From Heligmosomoides polygyrus polygyrus (taxonomy: Eukaryota > Nematoda > Chromadorea > Rhabditida > Heligmosomidae), in NCBI GenBank assembly GCA_947396885.1, contig OX377205.1:57074969-57138968 (forward strand): a DNA stretch of 64,000 bases, in the 5' to 3' direction. A program made the position numbers and the translations under genes. Below are positions 11,691 to 22,922 of this stretch, piece by piece; positions within the stretch are counted from its first letter, which is position 1; the number at the start of each line of letters is the position of its first letter. The notes under the pieces are model-generated. The model ran no database searches. It saw only the letters and a program-made list of their open reading frames with translations, and was not told where the DNA came from.

Positions 11691-14025
11691 CAGAGTACAA
11701 CTTGCTTGACTTTGTTAACGAAGTAGGCTGCTGAAGGGCTGTCACAGTTTTTCCGTTTTTGTGCTTGAAGGACCTATATAGATCAGCAGTGATGATGCGG
11801 TAGAAGACGATTTGTTATTTGTCACAAAATGCTCAAATTTAACATTTTAAAGCTGATTTGAAGCGAGTTTTGGCGAAAAATGCAAGCACTCACAAACTTC
11901 TGGACGTCAGTGTACCACACATGGGATCACATCTTGCCAACCGTTTAACGAACCAGGGTGCAAGTCTCGAAAACGAAGAGCCCCTGTTTTGGGGAAGAGG
12001 GATAAGTCTAGACAGAGGAATCTTGAATGAGGGGCTTAAGCAGAGGCGTTGCTATGATGTGACAGCGTCATAAAACAGATCCAAGGAACTGCTTCCAGAG
12101 CAGGACAGGGCATTGTCCATCGTTATTCACTCCTTGGGCGCGGCATTTCTACTATTTGCTTTCAAAGTACTGTAGGTAGTAATGAGTACAATACGATGAC
12201 ATTTCAAGAAAAGATGCATCCAATCGGTCGGATGAAGGCCGCTAGAACCGTGCTCTCCAAGTGGACTTCTAAAGCAGAAACCTCCTACGCGTTCTGAACT
12301 GCGCAAAGCACCAGCCGAAGCAAGTGGTGGCGCCGAAGGTAGTCAGATAGGTGTAAGCTGGAAAGCAAGCGCCTGCTTATGCGAAGGTCGAAGGTCTGAA
12401 CAGGACCAGTTGCGAAGCGAGAACAGTGAAGTTTTGGCGCCAATTTGGAGATACTTATCACTGCTGAACGACCTTGTCCGCCGGCTGCATGGCACGCATC
12501 GAGTGTGGCCGCGTGCCAGGAAACACTGCGATTCAAAGCTAGACGCAGAGTACTGACGCGAGTACGGTAATGAGGTAGTAAGGAGGACGAGCGCGACCTC
12601 GTTTTTCGACGGGAAAGCGAAAACCAGTCGAGTAAGTGCGAAGACTGCGGCTTTGGGAAAAAAGACGAGCACGAGTCGGTCGACGCAGATGATCCGCCCC
12701 TCTCGGCTCTGGGCGCCCTCGGCCCCCATTTGTTTGCCCTCTGGATGAGAGCTGCAATCGCTAATGCATGGAGTCAACGGATATCGGTTGCGTATGACAG
12801 GCGCCCCAACGCATGGCTCCGTGGGCGCTCGAACTGCCACAGCGAAGAGCTCTACAAGCTCTTTCATTCCACAACAGCTCTGGTCGTAGAGGAGAGCTCC
12901 ACCGCTCCGAGTCACTCCGAGAAAATGTTGGTGCCATGTCAAGCATAGGTCAGCGCCCTGCATCCTGCACGCCCTTGATCATTCAATGTAAGCAGAGCGC
13001 GCTGGCGCAGTAGAGTGTGACATAACTACGCGGAACGGAGTTAGATGTCTTTGTAGTCAACGGTTTCCTGCTTACATCACATGCGCTTCTGAGAAAATAA
13101 CTGGAAATTCCTCTAATCACGGGTGCATTCAGAGGAGGAATACTCAAAAGCTAAGCTGCTTGAGCAGCCAGTGTCCGAATGATCCGAGGCATGGCCTTGT
13201 GATTGACGGAGCCTTCTGCCCGTTTTACCTGAACATCGCTGACAGTGTTCGCGCTTCGAAGAACTCGAACGGTAGTTTGAAGGTGTGCGAGGCGAACCGA
13301 CACAGCAAACCCACGACAGCAGGAGCGCGCGGATCGTCTCCGCACGAGTTTTCGCTTCTGGAGGAAAACTGGAGTGCTCGCATTCTGCACCCGGCTAAAG
13401 GCATGCGACTCTAAATGTTCCAACGTATAGACAACGATCAGCAATTATGTCGGAAAATCACGAAACGTTCTCTTCCTTTCCGGTATTTCTGGATGGTGGA
13501 GGTGACGGAATGAGTGCTCTGAGGTGAGATGGGGTGCAGACTGAAAACAGTGTGTTCTACTTATTCGCAAATCTCCTCCGAACTGTTGGTCATGACGGAA
13601 ACATGCGGCGGCGGCGCACCGTTTCTCACGCAGATTCAGCAACCGCTAGTGCACTGGGTCAGCACACACTCCGCTGAAACGGCCCTGTTGGTCACTTTTG
13701 CAGAGACACTTGATTGACATCGGACGAGGATCAGGAGACACAAATCTCCTCGCCTACGAGGACGTCGATGAGCGCGAGAGAAAACAAAGGCAATTGACCC
13801 CCGATTCCAGCGCCGAATACAATCGTCTCTTCTGCAGCGAGGGAGCACAAAGGGCGAACCACGGCCCGTGGCAGGGGTTTTCTCGACCAAGGTTGCGCAA
13901 CCGCCCGGCTCTGCGCTTGCGTTGTCCGCTCGTCAAGTGATGCTGAAGAAAAACACTGGCTATGTGAAGCTTTCTTCCTGGGGAGGGGAGGCAGAAAAGG
14001 ATTACGCCCACCTCGGCGTCAATGT
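11691..14025. other. Long stretch without a recognised gene or element
   Basis: Several open frames of 60-206 codons exist on both strands, the longest on minus at 12343-12963. Their composition is rich in Arg, Ser and Cys and frames overlap on both strands, as expected from GC-rich non-coding DNA. I recognise no domain, splice-site series or terminal repeats. It could hold an old, unclassified element. Confidence 0.35.
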
Positions 14026-14188
14026 TGTCATGCTCCTGCCTGGGAGTGAGGATTTACAAACCTTTATTATTAGTCTATATTATATGTATACAACAACCAT
14101 CTAGCAAGAATGCAGTTAGGGAGACTGCCAACCTTCCAACCCACGTAGGGGCGTGGCTTACAAAGGCGGTCGCCACTATACCGTGACA
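14026..14188 (-). repeat. LTR of the short LTR element (low-coordinate copy)
   Basis: 163-bp LTR with TG...CA ends. On minus it would be the 3' LTR, preceded by a polypurine-like run at 14189-14202. It appears identical to 15351-15513. Confidence 0.9.
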
Positions 14189-14314
14189 TGCCCTTCCTTT
14201 CGAATTTGTCGGCCTCGACAAAAATATACAACACAATAATTTTTAAATAACAGCAAAAACAAATATTCACTCCAATGATGAATTAAAATGATAGGTCGAT
14301 GGACATAGAGACGA

Positions 14315-14665
14315 TTATGGGAGGATTCCTTCCAGTACGCACAGGGCGAAATTTGTGCATAAGCCTAGGGCCAGGTCATAGGTCCTCCGAATCATGTGCC
14401 TTCGAGGCATTGCTCGAATCGCTGTCCGCATACTGCCACCGGCCTTGCTTGGAGCCACCGCATCTCTAGAGCCGTCGACCATCGCATCTCTGGGGCACGT
14501 TTTATCGGCGTGACCCGAATTGGCGACCAGGTTTAAGTCCTTGTTCGCCATCTTTGCCATCGCATCAACTTGCTCCTGACAAGTCAAGAGTGCTTGTCGG
14601 AGTTCTCGTACCTCTTCTTCCAAGGTATCAGTTCGAGCACTGATATCGTCGCATAGCTCCTTCAA
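14315..14665 (-). CDS. Gag-like remnant with coiled coil (weak)
   Basis: An open frame of 116 codons inside the short LTR element. Residues 1-45 form a Glu/Leu-rich amphipathic helix (ARTDTLEEEVRELRQAL), as is common in Gag N-terminal regions. The rest is basic with no zinc knuckle. On plus, a competing frame at 14769-14954 is polar and Asn/Gly/His-rich. I cannot tell which of the two, if either, is translated. Confidence 0.3.
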   Translation of the reverse strand: MKELCDDISARTDTLEEEVRELRQALLTCQEQVDAMAKMANKDLNLVANSGHADKTCPRDAMVDGSRDAVAPSKAGGSMRTAIRAMPRRHMIRRTYDLALGLCTNFALCVLEGILP

Positions 14666-15350
14666 ATATTGATTAGAAATCGTTATGAATTTGGTTTGTG
14701 ATAAATCGTTATTCTACCAATCGTTATTTTTCCGACCTTCTGGTGAAAATGTTTAAAGTTACCTCGAAATGAGTTTTTTTGCGGGAGCATATCACGAGCG
14801 TAGTCCTCAACCCCATAACGATAGCGGTTACCACGAAAACGGAGAAATTCGGAACAAGCGGGGATATCACGGACAGGACTCTCAAATCCCTAGAACTAAC
14901 GCTTCTCACAATTACGTGAAAAATTATGATGACCAACATGATAACGGTCGATAACGGGACTATTCTAGTGAATTTCCGCACAACTGAGAAGCCATTGTGA
15001 CGGCATAAAAATCTATTGCATTCAAAATAACGCCCTATATTATAACGAAGGAGAAAATATTCGGTTAGGTAAAGTAGACGAATGTCACCAAAAAGAGATT
15101 TTGTAGCAGAATCACGAAAACCCCTTTGCCGGAGGTTACTTGAGCAGTAAAAATACCTTGCAGTATGATTCACGTACGATTTTACTGGAAGAAAATGAGA
15201 GAATGAAAATGCCAAGCTTTGTTCTAAGCCGGGTCATTTGCCAGAAGGTCGAGTCATTACGATTTCGATTTTTTTTGATATTTTCAGTATATAACGATGT
15301 AGATTTGATAAAGACAACGGGAAATTCGGACTATGATTACGACAGTGAAT

Positions 15351-15513
15351 TGTCATGCTCCTGCCTGGGAGTGAGGATTTACAAACCTTTATTATTAGTC
15401 TATATTATATGTATACAACAACCATCTAGCAAGAATGCAGTTAGGGAGACTGCCAACCTTCCAACCCACGTAGGGGCGTGGCTTACAAAGGCGGTCGCCA
15501 CTATACCGTGACA
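15351..15513 (-). repeat. LTR of the short LTR element (high-coordinate copy)
   Basis: Second 163-bp LTR, followed by the target duplication ATGT. On minus it would be the 5' LTR; the adjoining sequence ATTCACTGTCGTAATC does not resemble a standard tRNA primer site. Confidence 0.9.
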
Positions 15514-15735
15514 ATGTCACTTCAAGAGAGCTAAGCGATTCTTTGAAACTGCAGCGCTATTGAGGGATTTTATTATTCTGTTCTCGTTCATAACATTTCG
15601 AAGATATCCTACGGGACTTCGAAACTTAGGTACGCCTTATTGTTCAATCCAACATGGAAAAAGGATAGCGATCTTTTATAAAGTGTGTAAGATAGCATCA
15701 AAAGCAAGCCTGTGCTGTTAACAACTTCCATAATA
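15514..15735. other. No recognised feature
   Basis: AT-rich spacer between the short LTR element and the mariner. Nothing to annotate. Confidence 0.4.
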
Positions 15736-17013
15736 TTAGGTTGTCAACTAAATTCGTGGACTCTCGAGCATCTTCAACAGATGTGTTTATTAACAAATAA
15801 CTAATAACAATCTCCAATCGAAGTACGGTCCGTTGCGACCCAGAACCGCTTCCGATTTATCATTTAGCTGGTATGTCCCACGGCTGCAGAAGTGTTGTGG
15901 TTTTGAGGGGAAAAATCCTTGGAGATGCAATTTGACCTGGTCCATATTGGTAAATCGTCTTCCAGCTGAGGTGTGCTACAGCGAGCGAAGAAGGTGGTAG
16001 TCACCCGGCGCACAGTCTGTGTTGTAAGACGGATGAGTTAGACGTTCCCAGCCAACGTCTTCGATTTTTTGAAGAGTCCGGTTCGCGAAGTGTGTTCTGG
16101 CGTTGTCCTGCTGAAGGCCACTCTTGAAGGGCTCTAGGAACCGATTCTGCAGGAGTTCAGCTTGCACGCGGTCAAGCTGAGAAGAGTAGACTTCGGCATG
16201 AATACTGGAGCCGCTCTCGATGAGTTCCCTGAAGATAACACCTCCCCGACACCACCAAACGGAGAGCATCAGCTTCTTCTGGTTGGGGTCAGGCTTAGGC
16301 ATTGGTAGCGGCCTCTGTTTTGCTCTAAACAGTAATTAAACGCTGACGATTATCCAATGGAATCCATTTCTCATCACATATTAGCAGTCGCTGGAGAAAT
16401 GGTCCCTGCTTGTGACGATTGAACAATTCTTTCGCGTCGTCTTCCTTTGCGATAGGGTTAAAGTGTGAGGCTCTCACTTACCAAGCTCTACAGAGAAGCG
16501 AGAATCTTCTCAATGGAGTTATGCGAGCACCTGAGTCGAGTACCAGCATGTGCGTTGTCAAGTTCGGATTTCCCTCAATGGCGCTAATTACAGCTCGGCG
16601 ATCAAGGACAATTGGTCATCCGGTGCGTGGCTTATCTTCGGTTTCAAATGCTCTCATGGAACTTCTTGAACCATTTGAACACTGTCGATCGGTAGACAAC
16701 CTCATCTACTACATCATAGGTTTTGACGGGTTTCAACTGCATGCATAGGTTTTGACGGGTTTCAACTGCAGCGTGGCCGAGCTGGTACTCATGATGAAGG
16801 CGTTTGCGAATAGTGACTCTGTGTCTTTTCATTTCAGACTTAAAAACCTTTCATTAAGTCGGAATGGCAGGACAACAAAAGTAGTTTCGAGCAGTACAGA
16901 CTAATTAGCTTCAAACAGGTGGAAGAGCAAGAGAATTGATGCACAAATAACCTGATAATCTCTGCTAGAAGAAGTGACCTCGAATGAGTCCACGAATTTA
17001 ATTGCCAACCTAA
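15736..17013 (-). mobile_element. mariner element, nearly full length
   Basis: Terminal inverted repeats TTAGGTTGTCAACTAAATTC (left) and TTAGGTTGGCAATTAAATTC (right, reverse complement) continue through GTGGACTC. The TA target duplication is at 15734-15735 and 17014-17015. The length of 1278 bp is standard for mariner. A single minus-strand transposase gene lies inside and is disrupted. Confidence 0.92.
15780..16835 (-). pseudogene. mariner transposase (D34D), frameshifted
   Basis: The N-terminal part (16644-16832) carries HEYQLGHAAVETRQNLC, the usual mariner helix-turn-helix start. The first catalytic Asp is in ICDEKWIPLDN at about 16350-16375. The second and third are in QQDNARTHF and CAPGDYHLLRSL (15976-16302), with 34 residues between them, the D34D spacing of the mariner group. 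Several frame breaks (about 16302-16440, and after LLRSL near 15980) and a small duplication near 16735-16765 make it inactive. It acts on the TIRs listed for the element. Confidence 0.85.
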
Positions 17014-17392
17014 TACTTACATTTGTTGTGTGGGAGCTGAGTTTGTAAGGCGAAACTTTTATTGGCCTGACGTTTCGACGGTCTCGTTGTTTTCAAAAAC
17101 TTGAAAAGTGTTCGAGGTTTCATCTCTGCAACGTAAGTACAATGGAGGTTTTCAAAATCTTCCAGGCGAAGGGATGGCTACTCTAACATCAGCCTCAAAA
17201 TTGCTTACGGGGAGCTGGAAGAGGTTACCCTCAACGAGAAGCTCTTCTAGAAATTCGTCTCCGAAGACTTCAACGACAAAATTGGGGTGGCTCTCGAGAA
17301 GGAGTATAGGATGGAAAGATCCGGAAAACGAAATGACAACAGCAGTCGTTTCGCTGGGCTTGTTTTCGCGGACGACGATGTTGGTGTATTTA

Positions 17393-18070
17393 CGTTGAAG
17401 AACTTTCTAGTGGATGATCGCGTTGTTGTCACAACAAATCTCGTTAAGATGTTGGTGTACTTGTTGGAAAATGCGACTGGTCGAGTCCTGCTTGAGTCGT
17501 GCCGTTTGGTAGACAGCAACAACCAAACGGCACGACTCATGCAGAACTCGACCATTTAAACCGACGCTGGTCTCTACTGAATGCTGCAGTAGCGCTCTCT
17601 TTTTGGCTGTGGATCGATACACCACCTCCTTCAAGCACAATTGCAATTCAGCCACAAATTGGAGAAGACCAACAGTCGTCTGTAAGGCCCCGTTCATACA
17701 TCCATCGTCGCGCGACGCGATGCCATCTATAGGGCGGAGAGTCGTTCCTTACGCGGCCCTCAGAAAGGGGCGCAGCAAAGGGCGCGCCGACGACGAGATG
17801 TCCGCGTCCCCGCCATCACATGGAGGCATCGCATCTCTGATCACTTCCCTTGACCTGACAGCTCTATCCTGACCAGATTTCACTTTTGAGACAAGAGTCA
17901 GAATCTTGAATACCAAATCTGGGGAAAAGGACTTTTCAGCACTAAGGCTTTCTTCAGGTCCCGCCACATTCCTCAGTGCCGAGGCGTCGTCCGCATTTTC
18001 CAGCAAGTACACCAACATCTTAACGAGATTTGTTGTGACAACAACGCGATCACCCACTAGGAAGCTCTTC
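17393..18070. repeat. Inverted copies of an ARM-like coding block
   Basis: An 85-bp block at 17393-17478 recurs inverted at 17985-18070 with few changes. Translated in the appropriate strand both give a peptide ending FLV.DRVVVTTNLVKMLVY. The intervening 500 bp is not palindromic, so this is an inverted duplication of part of a coding segment and not a foldback transposon. Confidence 0.7.
17479..17553. repeat. 32-bp-arm hairpin
   Basis: Left arm 17479-17510 (GGTCGAGTCCTGCTTGAGTC, then GTGCCGTTTGGT) and right arm 17522-17553 pair with two mismatches around the loop AGACAGCAACA. It lies immediately after the inverted ARM-like block. Confidence 0.85.
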
Positions 18071-18186
18071 AATATAAGGAGAATTGTTTGATCCTTTAAA
18101 ATGAGATGACGGTGGACCGGTTTTGCGCACAATTTCAGATAAGCCTTCAATGTAGAGATCACCAACTCCTGATTGGAAACACCCAT
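17749..18186 (-). CDS. Armadillo-like protein fragment (tentative)
   Basis: A 145-codon frame starting MGVSNQELVISTLKAYL. The first 80 residues are helical, Leu/Val-rich and arranged like two ARM-type helices (LKAYLKLCAKPVHRHLILKD, then LLILKSFLVGDRVVVTTN). ARMC1-like proteins have this look, but I cannot confirm the family. After about residue 106 (KVKSG) composition changes to Arg/Ser/Asp-rich, so the coding part may end at a GTCAGG donor-like site there. The ATG lies directly against the tail of the RTE at 18190-21085, so upstream exons may have been displaced. It may be a real exon, or a duplicated gene fragment like its inverted neighbour. Confidence 0.35.
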   Translation of the reverse strand: MGVSNQELVISTLKAYLKLCAKPVHRHLILKDQTILLILKSFLVGDRVVVTTNLVKMLVYLLENADDASALRNVAGPEESLSAEKSFSPDLVFKILTLVSKVKSGQDRAVRSREVIRDAMPPCDGGDADISSSARPLLRPFLRAA

Positions 18187-18189
18187 AGT

Positions 18190-21085
18190 CTTTATTACTT
18201 ACTTACTTTGATACTTTGATGGTCCTTTGGTCGTTTCGGTCTTCTCAGCGGGGACCACATCTCCTCCAGACCGCTCTATCTCTGGCTGCTTGCATCCAGT
18301 GGGGCAGACTCCGCTCTCGGAAAGATCTTGAGAATGAGTCTGTCATCGTGTTGGCGGTCCTCACAGTGGTCTCTTATGGTCTCTCGGGAGCCATTCTGTG
18401 ACACGGAGACTCCATCTATCGTCCTTTCGTCGAAGCAGGTGTCCGGCCCAGCGATATTTGGACTTCATTGTACTGCAGCGGGTCTGCTAATTGCGACTTC
18501 TCCCGTTGCTCCGAGCTTCGTAGGCATTCTTGCCATTGCTGACGAAGGCTTGTCCTCAGATGACATCTCTTCAGTGCACGATGCGTAGTTTGCATTGCTC
18601 TGGCGATTGTCCTGTTGTCGGGCCAGGTTTATGTCGCGTAACACATCGCAGGCAGTACAGAGGCGTTGAATATCGAGGCCCTGAGGCCAGCATCCTTGAC
18701 CTGATCGGTGACTTCGCGAATCGAACTGAAGGCTGCCCATGCTGCGAGTCTCCTGCGGGCGATTGCTGCGCGTCTCCTGCGGACGAGGTCGTTATCCATG
18801 TTCAGCTCTCATCGCAGATAGACGTAGGAGTCGACCTATTGTAGAGCGACTCCATTTAAAATTACGAGTTCCGTGTCACACCATTGGTTGCGTGTTGGAC
18901 ATATTCATGTCCAATCCAATCTTCATACTTGCCACATTGAGCTCGTTCAGCATTTCTTCGATTTCTGCGTGCTGGCAAAGATGAGAACAATATCGTCGGC
19001 GAAGCGAAAGTTGCTGATCCGTTTACCGGCGACAAGGTAGCAACTCGAACAACTGGATGGTGGTCGATGTGCTTGAGAAGCATTCGTCGAGAAGTCGGAT
19101 GTAGGGCGATGGTATACCAGCATGCACGAGCGCGTTCAGAATGGCGTTGATTTCCACAGAGTCGAACGCTTTCCGATAATCAACGAAGACAAGTGGGATG
19201 TGGTATTCGCTGCTCCTTTCGATGAGTTGTGAGACAGTCTGAATATGGTCTATGCAGGAGAAATCCTTGCGAAACCCTGTTTGCTCCACTGGCTGATACT
19301 CATCCAAGCAACGCTCCATACGATTGAGCAGTATCTTGGTGAAGATCTTGCACATAATCGAGAGAAGACTGATGGGTTGATAGTTGTTGATATCCTCCTG
19401 CTGACCTTTTTTGAAGATTAAAACTGTTTTCGCCTCCTTCCATGAGTCCCGTGATCCTACGAAATCGAAGATAGTGGTTGAATGCTTGGCAAGAAGTGAG
19501 CAGAGGGCACTGCCACCTGCACGAAGGAGGTCAGCAGAAATGCCGGCCGGTCCGGGAGCAGTGCCTGGCTTCATCCTTCTGATGGCATGAGCAACTTCTG
19601 TTTCCTGAATGGGAGGTACTTCCTCAGCTGGTGGCATTAAGCATTTCGGGACTGCTGGAAAAACGAAACAAATCTGTGTAGAATTCTTGAACGATGGTCT
19701 CCATCGCTCTTCGAGACGTTTGTGTTGTTCCATCCTTATCCACACTGGGTGACATTATTGCCTTCTGGTCGCAGAGATCTCGTTTGCAGCGCATTATGCT
19801 TGAACATTTCCCAGCGGATTCTAACAGCTTCAATCTTCTGTAGGAATGAGTGGACTACTTCACTGCAATTCGACAGGCCTTCGAGATGGTGACTTTTTCC
19901 AGATGGGAAGCATTAGGATCCAGTTTAACAGCTCTTCTTTGCTCCAAGTGCTTAATCGCATGTGCGTTGAGTCTTGAAGCAGACGGTGATGTGGCTTCGC
20001 GGGAGCTGCTAGCACATTTCAGCAGTCCCTTGGATAGAAGGTCGTAGTCTTCCGATGGATATTCAATAAGACTAAAATCATACGACTTTATTGCATATAC
20101 GAACTCCTCAGACTTGAATGTAGGGATCCTCTCCGGTGCCTTTTTATGAGTGACACGCTTGAACATCCTCTTTTTGAGAGTCAGCTTCGCACGGACAAGA
20201 CGGTGATCTGAGCCAGTGTCAAATGAAGACAGCACGGAGACGTCGAACAGACTCCAGCGTCTGTTTGTAAGAACATGGTCGATCTCCGAACGTGTTTCTC
20301 CATTTGGGCTTTCCCAGGTCCATCGTCGGTTTCTTAAACATGGAATTTCCATGGTAGAGACGGCACGCGGATAGGAAGTCTATCAGGCGCTCTCCGTTTT
20401 CGTTCCTTGAGGAAGTTCCATGTTTTCCTAGCCTCCATTCGTCGTGATCATTAGTACCGACGATAGCGTTAAAGTCTCCAACGACAACTTTGTAGTAGCT
20501 CTTCTCGTCGTTGACAGTCCTTTCGAATAGCTTGTAGAATTCCTCCTTTTTTTGTCTGCGGCCGCAGATGTTGGATCATATCCATTTATGATGGAGATGG
20601 TTCCTTGATCTTTGGTTTCCAGATGAAGAACAGCTACTCGCGGACTGAGGATCCTGTAAGAGTCTACTAGGTGGTGCACTGTCGAATTGACGAGAAATTC
20701 AACTCCGCCAATATTCTTTCTGTCCACCTTTGCTCCGATAATGAGAAGCTCGTTGTGGTCGGTCCTTCTTATGGCATCCGTTCTGCCTTTCGTTTCCTGC
20801 AGGGCGATAACGTCGTATTTAATGTTGCGGCTTCTGTAGAGCAGTGTCCGAAGATCTTGCTCCGATGCGATCGTACGACAGTTATAAGTGAAGACGAATA
20901 GGCAGTTTCCGTATCGTGGTGGGAGGGGATTTCCGGTAGTCCAATTCCAATGACGTCCTGATAGTTTAACTCCGACATTAGATGGCCTCTCACCGGAGGT
21001 GGGTGCAACAGACGTCGAAGAAGTCTACTTCCGGCGTGCGGAGGACTGGGATGCGGGTTTAGTTGTTTGAGCCATGGCGGTGGTC
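18190..21085 (-). mobile_element. RTE-type non-LTR retrotransposon, degenerate
   Basis: On minus, from 5' (21085) to 3' (18190): a start region MAQTTKPASQ, an endonuclease, an RTE-type reverse transcriptase, and a short C-terminal region ending in RTE-like DDRWSLRVTEWLPRDHKRP. The 3' tail consists of short repeats (AAGTAAGTAA, ATCAAAGT), as RTE elements have instead of long poly(A). At least five frame breaks. It is a different subfamily from the RTEs at 23549 and 38042 and closer to the one at 62484. Confidence 0.85.
18240..21078 (-). pseudogene. RTE polyprotein (endonuclease + reverse transcriptase), broken
   Basis: Endonuclease landmarks are NCRTIASEQDL and ALQETKGR at about 20830-20900, WTWESPNGETRSEIDHVL at about 20300, and GSDHRLVRAKL at about 20190. 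Reverse transcriptase landmarks are KPGTAPGPAGISADLL, FKKGQQEDINNYQPISLLS and FVDYRKAFDSVE (19023-19745), then RFADDIVL with FADD encoded at 18992-19003. The stop in the first 20 codons and the frameshift just before FADD (about 19020) show it is dead. The family mobilises itself by target-primed reverse transcription. Confidence 0.85.
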
Positions 21086-21420
21086 TGGTTACTCACATGC
21101 TCCTGGCCAGGGATACATGAGAGCCGCCCATGCACGACAAAGCACAGTGTACTGCATGACCATTTGTGCTGTTAGTCATCACTAACCAGGGAATGCCGTC
21201 AGCTTCCCATGGAACTTCGGATTGAGACCTATATCACGTGAAAGTTTTCGAGGCGCTGAACACAGATATGTAGACCAAATTTGCTAAATGGATTTTCTAA
21301 GCGAGTCATGGCCGGCGGAAGCCGCGATGTCTTCCATGTGTCAGGCGCGCTCAATCAGCGTTGGGCGCAGTATTGCGTGGTAATCAGCGGCTCGGCTATC
21401 AGCGCCGTCAGCAGCGGCGG

Positions 21421-21478
21421 TGGCGCAGTGGTACAGTGCTCGCTCCAGAGGATTGGGTTAATTGGTTCGGCTCCCGCC
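21421..21478 (+). repeat. tRNA-like module in left arm
   Basis: A-box-like TGGCGCAGTGGTACAGTG at 21421 and B-box-like GGTTCGGCTCC at 21464-21474. The spacing resembles a tRNA but the stems are incomplete. Same module as at 37385, 22012 and 41403. Confidence 0.6.
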
Positions 21479-22011
21479 TTTGACGGCTTGTTTGCATTTT
21501 GTGAACTATCTTCGACGAGGACCTGAACGATGTCAGATTCGTGATCAGCACCCCAAATAACCTTCCTAGGCGAAGTTTCAGCGAAATCGGTGACTCTGCC
21601 TGGACCACCCTTGTTAAAGGTATGGGTGATCACCGACCGAATCGTGAAAAACGGATGTCACATTCGTAATGAGCACTCCAGGTAACCCCCTGACGAAGTT
21701 TCAGCGAAAAAATTTTTTCGACTGAAGTCGTGTCGGTGGAGTCGGAACTTTTAATTAGCGCCTTTGCTTTTTAATTATTACTTTTATTAGGTTTTGTTTA
21801 TTTTTGATTTTATTTTTGCTTTTTATTTTGTTCTGATTTGAATTTCTGACCTGCTTCACGTCATGAATAAAGCATTTTACCTGAAACATGTTTCCGTCTT
21901 CAAATAGACGTAAATGCAAGTCGCCATAAGCCGTGCGCTCAAAGATGTGCTAAAAATGAAATTATAGATCCTCGTCCATGATAGGTCACAAAACGCAAAA
22001 AAGCCATCAGC

Positions 22012-22070
22012 GGCGGGAACCGAGCCAGTGAGCCCAATGCGTTGGAGCGAGCACCCTACCACTGCGCCGC
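22012..22070 (-). repeat. tRNA-like module in right arm
   Basis: Mirror copy of the left-arm module, on minus: GGCGCAGTGGTAGGGTGC and GGCTCGGTTCCCGCC. Confidence 0.6.
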
Positions 22071-22304
22071 CGCCGCTGACGGCGCTGATAGCCGAACCGC
22101 TGATTACCGCGTGATACTGCGCCCAACGCTGATTGAGCGCGCCTAACACATGGAAGACATCGCGGCTTCCGCCGGCCATAACTCGCTGAGGAGATCCATT
22201 TAGCAAATTTGGTTTACATACCTGTGATCAGCGTCTCGAGCTCTTTCACGTGATATAGGTCTCAATCCGAAGTTCCATGGGAAGCTGACGGCGTTCCCTG
22301 GTAA

Positions 22305-22768
22305 GTGATGTTCACCCGTTCACCGCGATGAGGTGACACATGAAGGGGAGTTTTTATTTGTGGCGAAAATTTCTAGAATCCAAAGAGAAGAGCGACGTTC
22401 TCCTTCCCTCAACCGCCTCCACAACCGAACCGACTGAAAAATGATTTCAGACTCAGACACTGGGTAAGTTCACCTGCAGGTGAAGAATGGGTGAACTAAC
22501 AATGTAATTGCTGGTGACCTCATTTCGACCTACAGGTAAGCGGTCTAAGACCTACAGTTGACCGGACTTAGGCGGGAATTTAGAAGGGGTTTTTGGGGAG
22601 GACGTCAAACTCGCCACGCTTTCCACGCGTACTGTATAGATAAGGTTTGGAATTCTTAGTTTCGGTTTATCCCGACATCCAAAAAGGTGTGTGCTTTACA
22701 TATTGCTATTAAGCTGTAGGAACTCATATATGACTCATATAAGTTTATTGGTCAAACAAAAACTACAG

Positions 22769-22805
<37 letters not shown>

Positions 22806-22922
22806 CATCAAACAGTATTTGAAGAATAGCAGTAATACGTGAAATACAATGAAATCGAAAATGAAACAGATGTCTTTGAACATCTTAGAACTCCAAGAGT
22901 CATCAGATTCACTCCTATTCCA
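22305..22922. other. No gene recognised; AT microsatellite
   Basis: Contains a palindromic TTCACCTGCAGGTGAA near 22470 (also near 30341) and an (AT)n tract at 22771-22802 followed by ACATACATC. The minus-strand gene ends just to the right. No other feature is seen. Confidence 0.4.
22771..22802. repeat. (AT)n microsatellite
   Basis: About 16 uninterrupted TA units. Confidence 0.95.

Larger units (their letters stand above)
14026..15513 (-). mobile_element. Short non-autonomous LTR retrotransposon
   Basis: Two 163-bp direct repeats that look identical by eye (14026-14188, 15351-15513) start TGTCATGCTCC and end ACCGTGACA. They enclose 1162 bp. The flanks carry a short target duplication, ATGT (14022-14025 and 15514-15517; AATGT if the final A of the LTR is counted). 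Minus orientation is inferred from the purine run GAAAGGAAGGGCA adjoining the low-coordinate LTR on that strand. There is no protease, reverse transcriptase or integrase, so it must have moved with enzymes from another element. The matching LTRs point to a recent insertion. Confidence 0.85.
21186..22301. mobile_element. Long-TIR foldback element, TAA target duplication (PIF-like)
   Basis: 1116 bp with terminal inverted repeats of at least 330 bp beginning CCAGGGAATGCCGTCAGC on the left and CCAGGGAACGCCGTCAGC in reverse complement on the right. A TAA duplication flanks it (21183-21185, 22302-22304). The second copy at 37173-41694 has TTA. Three-base TWA duplications fit PIF/Harbinger (inference). 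There is no transposase. Each arm carries a tRNA-like module, and the interior has an AT-rich segment (about 21740-21890). Confidence 0.85.

Noticed and set aside
12343..12963. 206-codon minus-strand frame as a gene
   Set aside because: Cys/Arg/Ser-rich with overlapping open frames on both strands, no splice sites and no recognisable domain.
14724..15215. 163-codon minus-strand frame in the short LTR element as a viral-type protein
   Set aside because: Hydrophobic low-complexity composition and a competing plus-strand polar frame; no retroviral motif is present.
21421..21478. Functional tRNA gene
   Set aside because: A and B boxes are present but acceptor and anticodon stems do not pair; the module sits in a transposon arm and is duplicated in inverse orientation.
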